A stretch of DNA of 64,000 nucleotides, taken from NCBI GenBank assembly GCA_026874595.1, contig CM049317.1, positions 58,151,118-58,215,117 on the forward strand. Direction: 5' to 3'. A model generated the notes under the pieces. That model did not search any database. It was not told where the DNA came from and saw only the letters and a list, made by a program, of their open reading frames with translations. The position numbers and the translations under genes were made by a program. Shown here one piece after another: positions 35,711 to 47,055 of the stretch (position 1 is its first letter; each line of letters begins with the position of its first letter). The stretch comes from Sipunculus nudus. Lineage: Eukaryota; Annelida; Sipuncula; Golfingiida; Sipunculidae.

Positions 35711-37340
35711 TATTTTCTCGTGTTTAAATTAGTAATCATCAAATTTAATTCTTACATTGAAAAGCTATTTGATTAATGTGTTGGAACATTAATCACCTGG
35801 AAATCAGGTTTCGTCGTCCTATACCTTTTAATTCAAAAGTGTTCTCTGCATGCGTCATTTCCAAAGCGACCCGCATGTATATTATGTTAAAAAATCTGAA
35901 GCAATATTGCGTAAATAACCAAATGCTTTCATAACATGTATAAACGGTGTTAATTTTACTGTTTGTAAATAGGTAAAGTTAAAATAATGTATCTGAAGAA
36001 AATATGCATTTGCATTTGTAAATTTAGGCTAAGTTTCATCTCTATAAGCAAACATACGCCTGAGAATGCTGCTGAAAGTCCGTTGCAGAAATTTGACACT
36101 CAAATTCTGCTTTAGGTATTGCGATTCTACATAATTATTTAAATAAATCTACCACGTTATAATAATGTAATGCATGTCTTAAATAAATCCATGAATACTA
36201 TATAAAGTTGCATTATATGACTTTGTTATTAACCCCATTCGTTCACCATATTACAATTTAACACTTGCCCGCCTGGGACATGCTATACATGCACGCAATT
36301 ATTATATAGCTTGCGTCGTCTACGGCGTCTCGACACTTTCCCCAACTCTACAGGGTTCAGTTAGAATTGTCTCTATCACATTACACCACAACGGCATTTT
36401 ATTGTCTCAGCCAATCAGCAAAACTAACAAGTACCCTCGTTTCTTCAGGGGAGGGCGAATATTCTTAGGCACAATCTGATTTAAAGACATCTTGCCGACA
36501 GGCTTACCGCCAGGGAAGTTTGCGGTAAGATTGCATGTCTCTATATAAGCTATGGATGCATGGGGTATATCGTATAGCAAGTAATCTATATTGGTAACGT
36601 ATATATATAGCGTTACTTCTGTAGCGTATATATAAAGTATATGCATTTCCATCCTTAAGAATGCCGACGACATTTTAAAATAAACATGATGATTACTTTG
36701 AAACATATTGCTGTAATGTCTAATGGGACGTTTTAAGGATGCTACCTTAATTATTTTATTTTCTTTAATAAATTAAAGCTATTTCATGACCGGTAGACGG
36801 CAGCGTCTGTTTGATTTGACAAATAATGATTGATATGTTATTCATGAAACTTTCAAACTTTTGTTTTCTTTTATAATTAATGAGTAAGTTACAGCTGCCA
36901 GAGATAAATAGAAGAATATATATTATTACCAGATCACCGTGGATGAACATTTTGAAAATTAAGGGTGCAATGGCGGAATCTGGGGTTATTTTAACAGCAT
37001 CATGATGCATAATCCGGCTCTGTATTTTTTCGGTATTAAGTGCATATTTTACGATTTCAATTAATCTTAATCCGCCCCTCGTTATTGCTCAAAAATAAAA
37101 ATCCTACATTGGAGTTCTAACTGAAGAAAATCAATCTAAGCATATGATGGCTGATGATGGTAAATTTGAATTATGATTTTCTCATTATGTAATTTTTAAT
37201 TTACATATCAATGAACAAGAATATATACAGGAGACACCTTTATATAAACTAGAATAAATTAAATATATATTTATCTCTTTTTTGTAGTAGAAAATGGCAA
37301 ATAAATGCACAAAAATACATAAATACATAAATATGTATGA

Positions 37341-37380
<40 letters not shown>

Positions 37381-37383
37381 GTG
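35711..37383. other. AT-rich non-coding stretch with (TA)n array
   Basis: (TA)n at 37344-37380. Open frames (36407-36706 and 36765-37010, minus) show no domain. No gene recognised. Confidence 0.5.
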
Positions 37384-37574
37384 AAAAATAAATGAAAGAT
37401 GACACCTTTCTGTAGGCCAACGTTATTTATTAATCCGAGTTTTCGAAGTAAGCAGACTTCATGGTCAGGTGGTCAGGTACATTTTGAAGAAGCCTGCAGT
37501 GTGCTTCAAAAACTCGGATTAGTAAAATACTTTGGTCTACATACAGAAAGGCGTCATTTTTCATTTATTTTCTC
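37384..37574. mobile_element. ~190 bp hairpin MITE with ~63 bp arms
   Basis: The left arm (37384-37447) contains AAATAAATGAAAGATGACAC, and the right arm (37509-37574), reverse complemented, contains AAATAAATGAAAAATGACGC. Both continue through CCTTTCTGTA and end in ATCCGAGTTTT[C/T]GAAG. The loop is about 60 bp. It lies next to a (TA)n array, a common insertion context. The 63-codon plus frame inside is incidental. Confidence 0.8.
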
Positions 37575-38290
37575 AAGCGTACTGAGATAGACTAACACAA
37601 CACCTTAGAAATCATATAGTCTATAACTATATAATCATAAATTCTTTAAACATATACTTTAAGTATGATCATATATATCATATTTCACATATTTCGTTTG
37701 ATTATTTTAAAATCATAACTGTATTTAAGCAACTGTATTACTTGTTACAACTAGTCAGCTAGTCGGGTTTTTAATTGTTTTAAAGCTGCATCCTGTCGCA
37801 TTTGCTCTTAAGCATTAAAATGCTGACATTGCATACAAGAATCAAAGAAAATACCTGAATCAAGGCTTATGCACAGAATTATACTGGATGGTCAATAGGT
37901 CAAGCACATCCTTATATTGTCGCCTCATGTTCCGCGGTTCAGCTCTAGAATTTGATATATACTGGAACAAATAAATACTGGAATAAATATACATTAACAA
38001 ATCAACTCTTTCATTAAGTTGGTTTATGATAAAATATTTGGCTGACTGAAGAAAAAGACTCACAAGGGGGCGCACGCACACACACACATCCGCTCAGCCA
38101 CATATAGGATTATGTATTAAGGTATGCGTGCACATTTTCATCACCAATGAAAAGCTAATCATACAAATTAACATAAAGATTAAGAAACATATGTAACTCC
38201 AAATTTTACATCGGGGGTGTTTCTTATACAATACATTTTACATTCTCATAACACTAGCATTTGATTCCTGTCGCAAGATCGAGAAGCATG
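37575..38290. other. AT-rich non-coding stretch, no gene seen
   Basis: Only a short (CA)n run near 38075. Nothing else recognised. Confidence 0.5.
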
Positions 38291-38640
38291 AGTGTTAAAT
38301 GTCTCTACGAGTCAAGTGACCAGTGTAAATAGTGCTTCGGTCACGGTCGGCCCACGGTTGATCGTGACCGGGCAAACCACTCCGTACACTGTTATAAAAC
38401 AATAAGATTGGACTGCGCTCACCTAGCGCCCATAAAACCTGGCTAAATGATGCAATTAGGTGCAATAGAAGGCAGACAGCAGGCCATCGAGTCGAGGGAA
38501 CAAGGGCCCCTTCAAAGGGTAGTAATCTTGAGCGGTTTGACGACCTCTTGTCCACTATCGCCAACGACCATAGACATATTTGTCTGCCGCACTTTACCCA
38601 GTCATTGTTGACCCCCGCCTCCCTCCTACCTCTCACTTTC
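38291..38640. other. GC-richer island, candidate regulatory DNA
   Basis: Contains two inverted GGTCACGGTCGGCC / GATCGTGACCGGGC phrases (about 38338 and 38359) that can pair, plus GGCTAAATGATGCAATTAGG (about 38442). The 113-codon minus frame 38295-38636 has no recognised domain and looks like chance in GC-richer DNA. Confidence 0.3.
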
Positions 38641-38654
38641 TGACTTCCTCAAAG

Positions 38655-39243
38655 TGTAATGAATTAATGTTACCCCGCGCTTCAGATTAATGGTGTCGGG
38701 GGGGGGGGGATCTGAAATCGACTAACCCCCCCCCCCCCAACACGTTAACTTTAAATCGATATCAGATAAATCACTTGAGCATCTTGAATTTGACTTTAGA
38801 TTACTCCCTACGATTTCTGGTAACCCCTTCACAACAATTCTTTTTTATGTTATTATTACTTAAATTCATATAAGTTCCATCGTCTTGATTTGCCAAATTA
38901 TGATTAACCTTTGAATATCTTAGGTTTGCATGTTATGTGTCCTGCGCATCGGTGAAATGTACATTGTGCATGTGCATGCATGAGTGAATGAAAATATAAT
39001 TAACAATATCATTCACATTTTGCGACAATTTTATTGTTATATATTGATTCCTTTTTTAAATTTCGTATCTTTCACGTGGTTTATTGAAATAAGAATTGTT
39101 TATTTAGTTAAATCAGTAAGAGGGTAATCTGAACAGTGCAGGGATAACTTCAATTTACGTTCAGGCTACCCCCGGGGTAATCTGAAGTCGATTTCAGATA
39201 CTTGGGGTAAAAAGAAATGCGGGGTGACCTGAAGACTTTACAC
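38655..39243. mobile_element. ATTACC/GGTAAT palindromic non-autonomous element
   Basis: The left part has TTACCCCGCGCTTCAGATTA, a G12/C13 hairpin (38698-38738) and AATCGATATCAGATAA. The right part has GGGGTAATCTGAAGTCGATT and ends CTGAAGACTTTACACCGG, as in the copy at 12637-12765. The ends are weakly inverted (GTGTAA...ACCCCGC at the left, and the reverse complement of GCGGGGT...TTACAC at the right). About 590 bp with no coding capacity. Confidence 0.65.
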
Positions 39244-39510
39244 CGGATGACCCGGCTGGACTTGTGATAGAATGAAACCACTGCTTGTAAAAATATAGAA
39301 AGCAGAGTATCATGTAGACTTAGGGATACAATATTTAACGTCCTATATATGTTCGTGTCATACGTATTTCCTGACTTGCTCGGACCACTGGGTTGGTTTT
39401 ATTATATATTTCTGGAATCAGGACACAGCCATAGACAGATTCATAATATTAGTTGTTTCGGCTATGATAAAAAATAAAGATAATAATAATAATTATTATC
39501 ATCATTATTA

Positions 39511-39590
39511 CCATGGTGTTAGAGGTGCAGTGGTTAACGAGCAGGACTTTGTGCCAGCGACAAGGGTTCGATTCCCGGTCGCAGGTGATG
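39511..39590 (+). mobile_element. tRNA-derived SINE head (family D)
   Basis: A-box-like GTGCAGTGGTTAACGAGC and a strong B box GGGTTCGATTCCC lie about 35 bp apart, as in a tRNA. The flanks do not pair as an acceptor stem, so it is a SINE head or tRNA relic rather than a working tRNA gene. It sits next to an AAT/ATT simple repeat. Confidence 0.55.
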
Positions 39591-40453
39591 TTCCGATTCA
39601 AGACTTTGTGTTCTGTTTTGGTTGCACAGACTTTGTAATTGAAAGTTTAAAGCCAGAATTTTAGCTTTGAAAGCCATTTATTGGAGAATAAATGCACCAA
39701 TGCGCGAATTGAAATCCTGAGCTTATATATGCCTTGTATTTAGGGAAAGGCGTTTGGCGTTTGACTTTTTTCTTCCTTCTTGTCATTTGTGACGAATAAT
39801 GCAACTCCATTTACAGTCTGATTAATCTTAAGTAAAGTAGAAAGGTGAAAACAATTAGCATGAAAAGTTATATTTAACTGGCTCACACTAGCCTTTCTTA
39901 ATGTTAATTTATTTTTAATATTCAATGCAGATGAAACATGATTAAAGAGCGAGTAAAAGCAGAATTTCTGCAATGTGAATGAACTAATGGCATATTAATA
40001 AACTATTGTTTTGAGGAAATTGACTGATTTTAGGGCTGTTCAGGTCTCTATAGATATACCTTTGTATGATATTACTTATACAAGTTGGTATTATTTATAT
40101 CATGGAACAAATTATACACCTGAGCACAGAAATTAAATATTATAATACCAGTTATTCACAATAGAATAATTCAAAATCTTGTTGATATATTAAACATATT
40201 TATTACAAATAAATTAATTACTAAGGGAGTGTTAATAAGTTACTGGCTGAAACCATATCCCTGTCTGTCAATATCATTACAGGAACATTAACCTTGCACA
40301 CCACATTACATTAAAGGTCTAGGCAATTACACAAGGGGTCAGTGGAAAACTGATATATAAAGATTTATAGATTATACATATACTTTATATATACAGTATA
40401 TATAGATTTTACTGTAATTCATACTGGACCGGGCACAAGCCGTGTTAGTATGA

Positions 40454-40511
<58 letters not shown>
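40454..40511. repeat. (TA)n microsatellite
   Basis: Pure TA run of about 58 bp. Confidence 0.95.
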
Positions 40512-40512
<1 letters not shown>

Positions 40513-40650
40513 TGATGCAAAATATTTAGCTTGTTTTGTTTACCGCACCAAGATAAATAGTCACTCCATGCATGTCCTGTGAAAACATATATACACTTCA
40601 GCTCAGTTAGGTGCCATCCCAGTAGAACCAATAACAGAAATAAAACTACA

Positions 40651-40913
40651 AATTTGCGCTCAAAGGGCGCATACCTTCACCAAGGCAAATCATTTTCCCC
40701 TTTCGGCATTGTCAGGAATAAAACAGCTTTTTTCCTTTAACAATTCCTGGAACCAAGTCGTGATCTGGAACACTCGCAAATAAATCCTGTGTTCCTTGTG
40801 TCATTGCAGAGTTATCCTTCAGATTTCATCAAAATCCTTTGCTGACTTTTTGACTAATGTTGCTAACAGACGCCCTTAGGCGAAGGTAATAACATTATCG
40901 CCTCTGGACAGGG
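40651..40913 (+). mobile_element. Interspersed repeat with ATGTTGCTAACAGACG tail
   Basis: The right part reads GATTTCATCAAAATCC, then AATGTTGCTAACAGACG, then GGCGAAGGTAATAACA. This is very like the 3' tail of a repeat type I know from many invertebrate and fish genomes (TTGCTAACAGACAGAC with GGCGGAGGTAAT). The left end, GCATACCTTCACCAAGGC, is an imperfect inversion of the right end. No coding capacity. The exact family is not named. Confidence 0.6.
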
Positions 40914-41530
40914 GTGTTCAATTTTAACTTTTGCCATCGAACCCAATATTATGCAAAAAATATTTCTCATCGGACCGCTACTTGTATACGCCTTACTTGA
41001 CCCCACACTCATTCAAAACACTTTCTTCTACACCCTGGATATTTTTATAACACGTTATCAAGGTCAATGATAAAAGCCCTGAGTTCCACCCCCGCTTTCT
41101 GCAATGCTTCATTGTCATGTACTTAGGAACTTTTTACTGGAACAGTCTTGCTATTCCTCCCCATGAAGCCATGTCTATTCCGTCTATCAAGAGAGTGTTG
41201 AAACGCCCACTACACGAATACGTAAATTCTTTTATGTTTAAAACCTTTTGCACCCATTTTACGGTTTTATCTGATAATCACCTTGGTGTTGTTTATATAC
41301 ACAGAGACTCTTTTTCTTTGTTATATTTTGAGCTTTTAACGAAGACCCATATGGTCATTAGGTGTATTTGATTGTTTCCATATTTAGTATACTTGATTAA
41401 GCTGAATATGCTTGTGGAATCAAAACTTGACGATCAAATACGTTCCCTACCCTGTTATATTTTGAGCTTAAACGAAGACCCTACTCTCCTATTGTACCAG
41501 TGTTGTTATATCATTTGTATTTGTTGTATC
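40914..41530. other. Non-coding stretch with a local imperfect duplication
   Basis: The phrase TTATATTTTGAGCTTTTAACGAAGACCC (split here as TTATATTTTGAGCTTTTAAC then GAAGACCC, near 41320) recurs as TTATATTTTGAGCTTAAACG then AAGACCC near 41455. This is a short direct duplication about 135 bp apart. The 84-codon plus frame 41117-41371 has no recognised domain. Confidence 0.4.
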
Positions 41531-41645
41531 TGTACGGGGTAATATAAAAGCGGACCAAACTGTCTCGCTATAGTGAGGCATACTTTTCTAGCGAAGCGGT
41601 TTGAACGCGGACATGTGCGCCACCGACATGGTTTCGAATTCCGGA

Positions 41646-41659
41646 TCGGCCCAATATTT
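41646..41659. repeat. Target-site duplication, left copy
   Basis: TCGGCCCAATATTT, matched by TCGGCCGAATATTT at 42063-42076 on the other side of the family B SINE. Confidence 0.85.
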
Positions 41660-42062
41660 CTTTTTTTAATATTTTTTTGTTGGAGGTAACCGCCTCCATT
41701 TTTTTAATGCTAGCTTAACTAATTATATGTACATCTGCAGATTTCCATTCCGGTTTCGGACTACGTGACATGGCAGTATCACACGCTTCCTCTCATTTGA
41801 TATCCTGGCGTTAACCAGGCCCGGTGACTACTGCACCTGCGGGCCCTGGGTTGGTAATATACCACCGAGAACCCCCGAAAGGCGCACTCGTTTGTGAGTG
41901 AAACACGGCCGTTGGGCACGTCCTTCCCATTAAGCCTGCAGAGCGCTCACCCTGGGTTGGGGCCGACCGTGAAAAACCTCACCGCCTTGACTGAGGTTCG
42001 AACTCACGATCTCCCATGCAGTTTTGAGTCCTGTGCTCTACCCCTGAGCCACAGAAGCCGGT
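41660..42062 (-). mobile_element. Full-length-looking SINE (family B) nested in family A
   Basis: On the minus strand it begins GGCTTCTGTGGCTCAGGGGT with A box TGGCTCAGGGGTAGAGC and then B box GAGTTCGAACCTC, so the head is tRNA-derived. A GC-rich body follows, then a short palindrome (GGAGGCGGTTACCTCC) and an A-rich tail. It is flanked by the 14 bp duplication TCGGCC[C/G]AATATTT (41646-41659 and 42063-42076, one mismatch). Head, tail and duplication together are the signature of retroposition. Its body matches 59602-59812, which shows a dispersed family. Confidence 0.9.
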
Positions 42063-42076
42063 TCGGCCGAATATTT
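42063..42076. repeat. Target-site duplication, right copy
   Basis: TCGGCCGAATATTT. One mismatch to the left copy, so the insertion is not very recent. Confidence 0.85.
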
Positions 42077-42579
42077 TGCTCTGAGCAATTTGTCTTCGTA
42101 ACATACTTCATGTTTTAAATTGAAGCAGGTCCTCACTGAAAAACAGCAACTGCTGAATGAGCTATCCTGTTGAAAGTTATTGAAATAAATAAATGCTGAA
42201 CCATTAAGTTTGCATGAACTCCAAAGATGCTGATGACTGAATGACGTCATTTTCTCGCACCACTAGATATAGAAATCATGACATTAAAATGAGTTTTCCA
42301 TGTTAACAGTTATCATTTATTTCGTTCTAAATATTACCGTCTATCTTATATATTCTGTTTCTTTAAGAAAAGACATATTGGACATTCTAGTGAGGCAACA
42401 CGTTTTAAACTCAGCTTGGAAGTATTCTAATTTTGCCGCTGCTGGATGGTTTGTCTGTCAGCATCTCTACAAGAAAATATAAACAGTTAAAATAATATTA
42501 ATTGTTAGGACATTGACAAATAAATGATATTTAATTTTTTTAGGTACACTACGGATATCAATGATATGTTTTTGTTTAA

Positions 42580-42925
42580 AGGATTCTTCTCCCCGCAATG
42601 CGAGATAAGGCAATTGAGACCTCTGTCCTTCGCCTGTATTAGAACTATGGAGCAAGGGTACAATTCCAATATAAATTTCCGGAAGAGGTGGAAGTTCCAA
42701 CGCCTGCAAAGTGCACAGTTGTCACCCGAGTGCCGCGCCTTTGCTCTGGCGGGCAGAACCGACCTTTGCTCCTACCATCCTGTTTGTAAACCATGATACA
42801 CTTTTTAACCGAAAGTGAGTCATAATCGATGCACACACCAACGTTTGATCCGCATTCTGGTGGTATTCTTCGGGAATTGGAAGAGGGCATGCGGTCCTTC
42901 AGTGGCGTTCTAGTTTTTCGCACAG
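42580..42925. other. GC-richer island, candidate regulatory DNA
   Basis: Repeat-free and GC-richer, with two CCTTTGCTC phrases (CGCCTTTGCTCTGG and GACCTTTGCTCC, about 42737-42772). Open frames on both strands are unrecognised. Confidence 0.3.
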
Positions 42926-43107
42926 GGTAATACCGATGTGTTTTGATAAACTGTTTGTATTCAAGAACGGAAACTCAAATGCTCTTCAGCAACAACGAAA
43001 AAAAATCTTTATTTCTACAATGGGTGTTTAAAAACACTTGCAGTCAAATCTGAAGCTCATGTATATGGTGACAACCTTAAGCAAAATTTAATACTATTGT
43101 TGACAAT

Positions 43108-43376
43108 ATGTTTTAAGGGAAAGGTCCTTGGCCTGTTGGTGGCACTGTCTATTGAACGAGGACAAAGGTATCCATATATGATGAGATTGATATGTAATCT
43201 TTTGAAGCCTTCTGGGTTTCAGGTTTTATATGCACGGGATTAAGAATAACCGAGAAGTCATAACCTGTTGTTAAGGTGATAGAGCGAATCTCTGATGTTC
43301 TATAATGAGATTTCACTCTATGCCATTGAGCTCCGAAGTCCAACGCCTTAACCACTAGGCTACGTCCTAGCCCTGT
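43108..43376 (-). mobile_element. tRNA-derived SINE (family C), copy 1
   Basis: On the minus strand it starts near GGGCTAGGACGTAGCC. The A box TAGCCTAGTGGTTAAGGCG is at plus 43344-43362, the B box is degraded, and the body follows. The body matches 51062-51295 in order: a GGCCTGTTGGTGG block, an AGAAGTCATAACCTG block and an ATCTCTGATGTT block. No open frame of note. Confidence 0.75.
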
Positions 43377-43408
43377 CGACAATATTTTCCTGTGATACAT
43401 TTTGAGTT

Positions 43409-43478
43409 GTATAACTGGCTGTTACTTACAGGAAAATATTGTTGACAATATTTTCCTGTAAGCAACAGCCAGTATACA
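43409..43478. repeat. Near-perfect hairpin, 29 bp arms with 2 nt loop
   Basis: The left arm ACTGGCTGTTACTTACAGG... (43414-43442) pairs with 43445-43473 with one mismatch, around a 2 nt loop. An extra direct copy of the right-arm segment GACAATATTTTCCTGT lies at 43378-43393, just beyond the SINE head. It may be a tiny MITE or a recombination scar. Confidence 0.8.
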
Positions 43479-43939
43479 AAACATATCGTGAAAGCATTTT
43501 CAAGTATCGTCATCGTTATTCCAAAGGCAGCACCCTCTATACGGTCAAGAGTTTTATTACCTCTATACACCAATTTCTTTCTTCTTTTTCTTATTCCTGA
43601 ACACTTTATCTTGAATTATCTTGGTTTTTTTTTCCTGAGAAGTTCTTGTCTGTGTCTCGAGATATACAGAAGTAAAAAGGTCACCACCAATGTAGAGCGG
43701 CAACATGTGTATGAATAATGTATTGGCACACTGTTCTTGTGACCTTTAAGAAGGAACCGTTATCACTGCCATGTTCATTTTTGCTGGTGAAGACCAACTC
43801 TTGGAGACAAGGTTCTATTGTATATTATCGTTACAAGAAACAACAAGTTTTGCGTCTTTTGGCTACATCTGCGAAAATTCTTCTCTTCTCATGTCACATC
43901 GTCTTTATTATCACACCATATATATAGCCTTAATGGATA

Positions 43940-44510
43940 TTATTATAGGATTGTCCATGGAAGAATTCTGACTACATTCAAACCCCTTGTATTAGCATAT
44001 ACAGCTACGACTTTCTATGGGAAAACCAATAGTAAATTAAAATCCGTAAATTGAAGTGTTTACTGTGTGTTCTATAGAAGAACTGGCCAGAAAGTAAACA
44101 TTGAATGAAGTAAATACAGTTTTCTTTCTATATATGGTAGAACTGTTAAGAGTTTCAAACCCCGTATATACGAACATATATAGAATTTTTCTGTGGAATA
44201 TTTAGGTGGAAATTTAAACCTTTTTGGTATGTGCAGCATGTTCTATAGAAGAGCTGTTATAAAATGCATGTTAACTCTTTGTTTAACTTTAGGCAGGATT
44301 TTATATGGAAGGATTTTTAGAGTATTTAAACCCTTTGGTTAAGTAAATGCAGGATTTTTTAGAGAAACAATTTGGACATTCATATACCCTTATGAAGGTA
44401 TATGACTCATGTTCCATATATAAAAAAACTGCTAGGGAAGAAAAATCAAACACTTATTGAAATATATTGAGGGATATTCCATGGAAATTCAAACCATACC
44501 TTAGATAAAA
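43940..44510. repeat. Degenerate tandem array, ~58 bp unit
   Basis: Units carry TTCTATAGAAGAACTG-like and TTCAAACCCCTT-like blocks. The AAACC block recurs at about 43979, 44156, 44214, 44328 and 44491. The first three gaps (177, 58 and 114 bp) are close to multiples of 58 and the last (163 bp) fits less well. The array is strongly diverged. Confidence 0.5.
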
Positions 44511-45369
44511 TGATATATTAACATGTCGACAGGAACCGAGACGTTATACGTGTACAGTGACATACTGTAATTTATGTTCAAGGCCGCTACAGATGGGGGA
44601 ATCGAATTTCCTTTGCGTTATGTGGTAAAACTTGAGGTTAGAGGATAGCGCCAATAAAAAGGAAAAGGTCACCAATGTGGTATAATTAACAAAGTTAGTG
44701 AAAATATACATACGATTACAGGAAATGTCAAGTAACATCAATATAGAGTCGTTAATTTTTTTTTTCTAAATAGAAACTTTCCTGTTATAATTGTTCTGTA
44801 TTACCGGTAATCGTTATCGGTCGTAGTGTGAAAAGCAGGGTAAGCCCTTTCAGCATTTACCTGAAGTCCCGCTGCAACTTACACAATTTATAGGTATAAA
44901 TGAAACCCATATTATCATTGTTTTGTTTTTTTTCAAAGATTTTGTACACATGCAGGAAAACATGTTTAAATACATTATATTAGTTCTAGATGGCGATACC
45001 CAGCTTCAAGCCAGACAATGTCAGAGAGTGGAAATATGAGTGGAAATATTCTGTCTATTATGGCAGCTTATGTAAGCTCCTTTGGCTTTGCTATTGTTTG
45101 AATAATTATGGAATGGTATATGTATGTTCGAAATGCACAACATTAAAAAAAATATATTTCAATAAATAGTCCAAGTGGCATGTGTCACAGTTTTATGGGC
45201 TACTAAAAATCTGAAAAGCTGCATTTATTTGGTCAAAATGATATCGGATTTTTTCACTGTTTTTAACTTTTTTTTACCTTTCGCACAATACACTGAAGTG
45301 AAAAGTTATTCATTATGCACATCACTAATAACCGATTAAATAACAACAAGTAAACTGGTATCTGGTTGT
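44511..45369. other. AT-rich non-coding stretch, nothing recognised
   Basis: No repeat family or coding frame recognised. Confidence 0.5.
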
Positions 45370-45985
45370 GCTGAAATCCCATCCAGTGCATAAACCTGAC
45401 CCGTAGCGGCGCCTGGCGCTAACGATGGTAGTTGCCATGGGGAGAACGCACGTTATAAAGACCCAAGTCCTGTTACCGCCCTCCCTTTATGTTAAACACC
45501 TCCGCTTCCCTGGTTCCTATCTCCTGGACAGCTCCACGGTCCGGAGATGCAGCCTGCCGCCATATTCTGTAGTCCCGATTTATTTGGCTGAAGAAGTGGC
45601 AGTTGATCTGAATATTGCCAGGGGAGGGTGGATGGGCCATATACACGGACGTTTGTTCCTTTGATCTCACACGCCGTTGATAATAATGTTCGATTACCTA
45701 TCGATTTGAGCTCACATTGGCCTGAAAGTTACCGGCATAAATATTTTCTTTACCGATATTTTTTCCCTAACCAGCCGACCTGCACAAATTAATAGAAGAT
45801 CTAGCGGTCACCCGGGACTCGTGCAGCGGGGAACAACGGGACCTTAGATTTACTTGGTGGCTATATACTGCCCAGGACACCGCCCAAGGAAGGGGGAACT
45901 TTTTCCGTAAAAGTACCCATGGCAAAAGGCCGAGGGTATATAACTACCAATCCTACAAGCCCTCCCTTTTTCCGTTGATTATTAT
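45370..45985. other. GC-richer island, candidate regulatory DNA or distant exon
   Basis: About 600 bp with balanced composition, including GTAGCGGCGCCTGGCGCTAA (45403-45422) and an RFX-like AGTTGCCATGGGGAG (about 45429). A 79-codon plus frame (45425-45664) overlaps a 65-codon minus frame, and neither has a recognised domain or splice context. Confidence 0.35.
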
Positions 45986-47055
45986 TTTTGCAACAGTACG
46001 TCCATGTCCCACACTTACACATTAAAAAATAGACCTATACCGAAAAATATACGTCACCTTTTTCGTCCAAGTATGTAAACGAAACAAATCACATTTACAC
46101 TCCTTCAAAAGAACTAAATATTATTGTTTTTTTTTACAATCTTTAAGTGTTTGCTTCCTTTTCCGAAAATAATGCATAAAAGTCTCTACCTTAGAAAATA
46201 AATCCTCATGTTTTCTGCTGCGTGTATTGTGAGCGTTTTCTAACATGTTAACAGTGTGAGTTTTCAATTTTTTTTATGTTTTACTCTGTAGTCAAGGATT
46301 TATTAATCCTGTTCAGTTCACGTATATTGTAATTCTGTAATATCTCATTTTACCTTCTCCATGTCATAATGTTATACCAATGTTATTTTCCCATATTTTC
46401 TATAATTAGAAGAGAACATTTATTTATTCAATCTACAACTTTCCCAAGGCCCTCTGGAGTCACTATTTTATCTTCAAGTTGTCTTTAAGTGCTATAAAGG
46501 ACCAAAATACTGAATATGGACCAAAAAACAAGTATGTAATTACGAGTGAGATATTTTTCCTGGGTCTCTGGGTTATTTTAACAGCTCTGTTGAAATAGAG
46601 ACTTGCTTCTTGGATACGATGATGTGAGACATTTATTCTAAACCTGTTGGGTAGCAAGGATACTCAAGAAGTCGTTAGAGGATTGTTATAGGACTTCTGA
46701 AGCCGCATTTGAATCATTCCTCTGTAGCTGGATTCGAAAATGATTATTTCATGTTTGAAATAAATTTATATTACTTCATAGTCAAATCCATTGTTTGGAG
46801 GGAATCTAACAATATACGATGTATACCGGTTTAGCTCTCTTGAAATTCCGATTTCTTTATACGGGCTATCTGGACTATATAAAGTCCATTTACAACTAAG
46901 GTGCTTTTCAGTATTTGAAACTAAATAACATCACAGTGACTCATGTATATGTCACAGGACAGCACATGCAGCTTCAATATCTTGGCTTTTATAGGTCTTA
47001 TAACAGGTTTGTGAACAGACAGATAATTGTTTGAATTTGTTCAGAAACGACTCTG
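45986..47055. other. AT-rich non-coding stretch, nothing recognised
   Basis: No gene or mobile element recognised. Confidence 0.5.

Larger units (their letters stand above)
39244..40650. other. AT-rich non-coding stretch with SINE head and (TA)n array
   Basis: Holds the tRNA-like SINE at 39511-39590 and a (TA)n array at 40454-40511. No gene seen. Confidence 0.5.
41531..42103 (+). mobile_element. tRNA-like repeat (family A), copy 4, split by a SINE
   Basis: The left half (41531-41659) starts TGTACGGGGTAATATAAAAG and reaches the CGGCCCAATATTT block. The right half (42063-42103) resumes at CGGCCGAATATTTTG and ends CAATTTGTCTTCGTAACA. With the 403 bp insert removed, it is collinear with 16223-16352. 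Confidence 0.85.

Noticed and set aside
39526-39580. Functional tRNA gene
   Set aside because: A and B boxes are present, but the flanks do not form an acceptor stem.
41990-42062. Functional tRNA gene on the minus strand
   Set aside because: Good A and B boxes, but it is the head of a 403 bp SINE with tail and target duplication.
42645-42923. Cysteine-containing minus frame as an exon
   Set aside because: No matching splice acceptor and donor around the frame, and the cysteines are not in a recognisable pattern.
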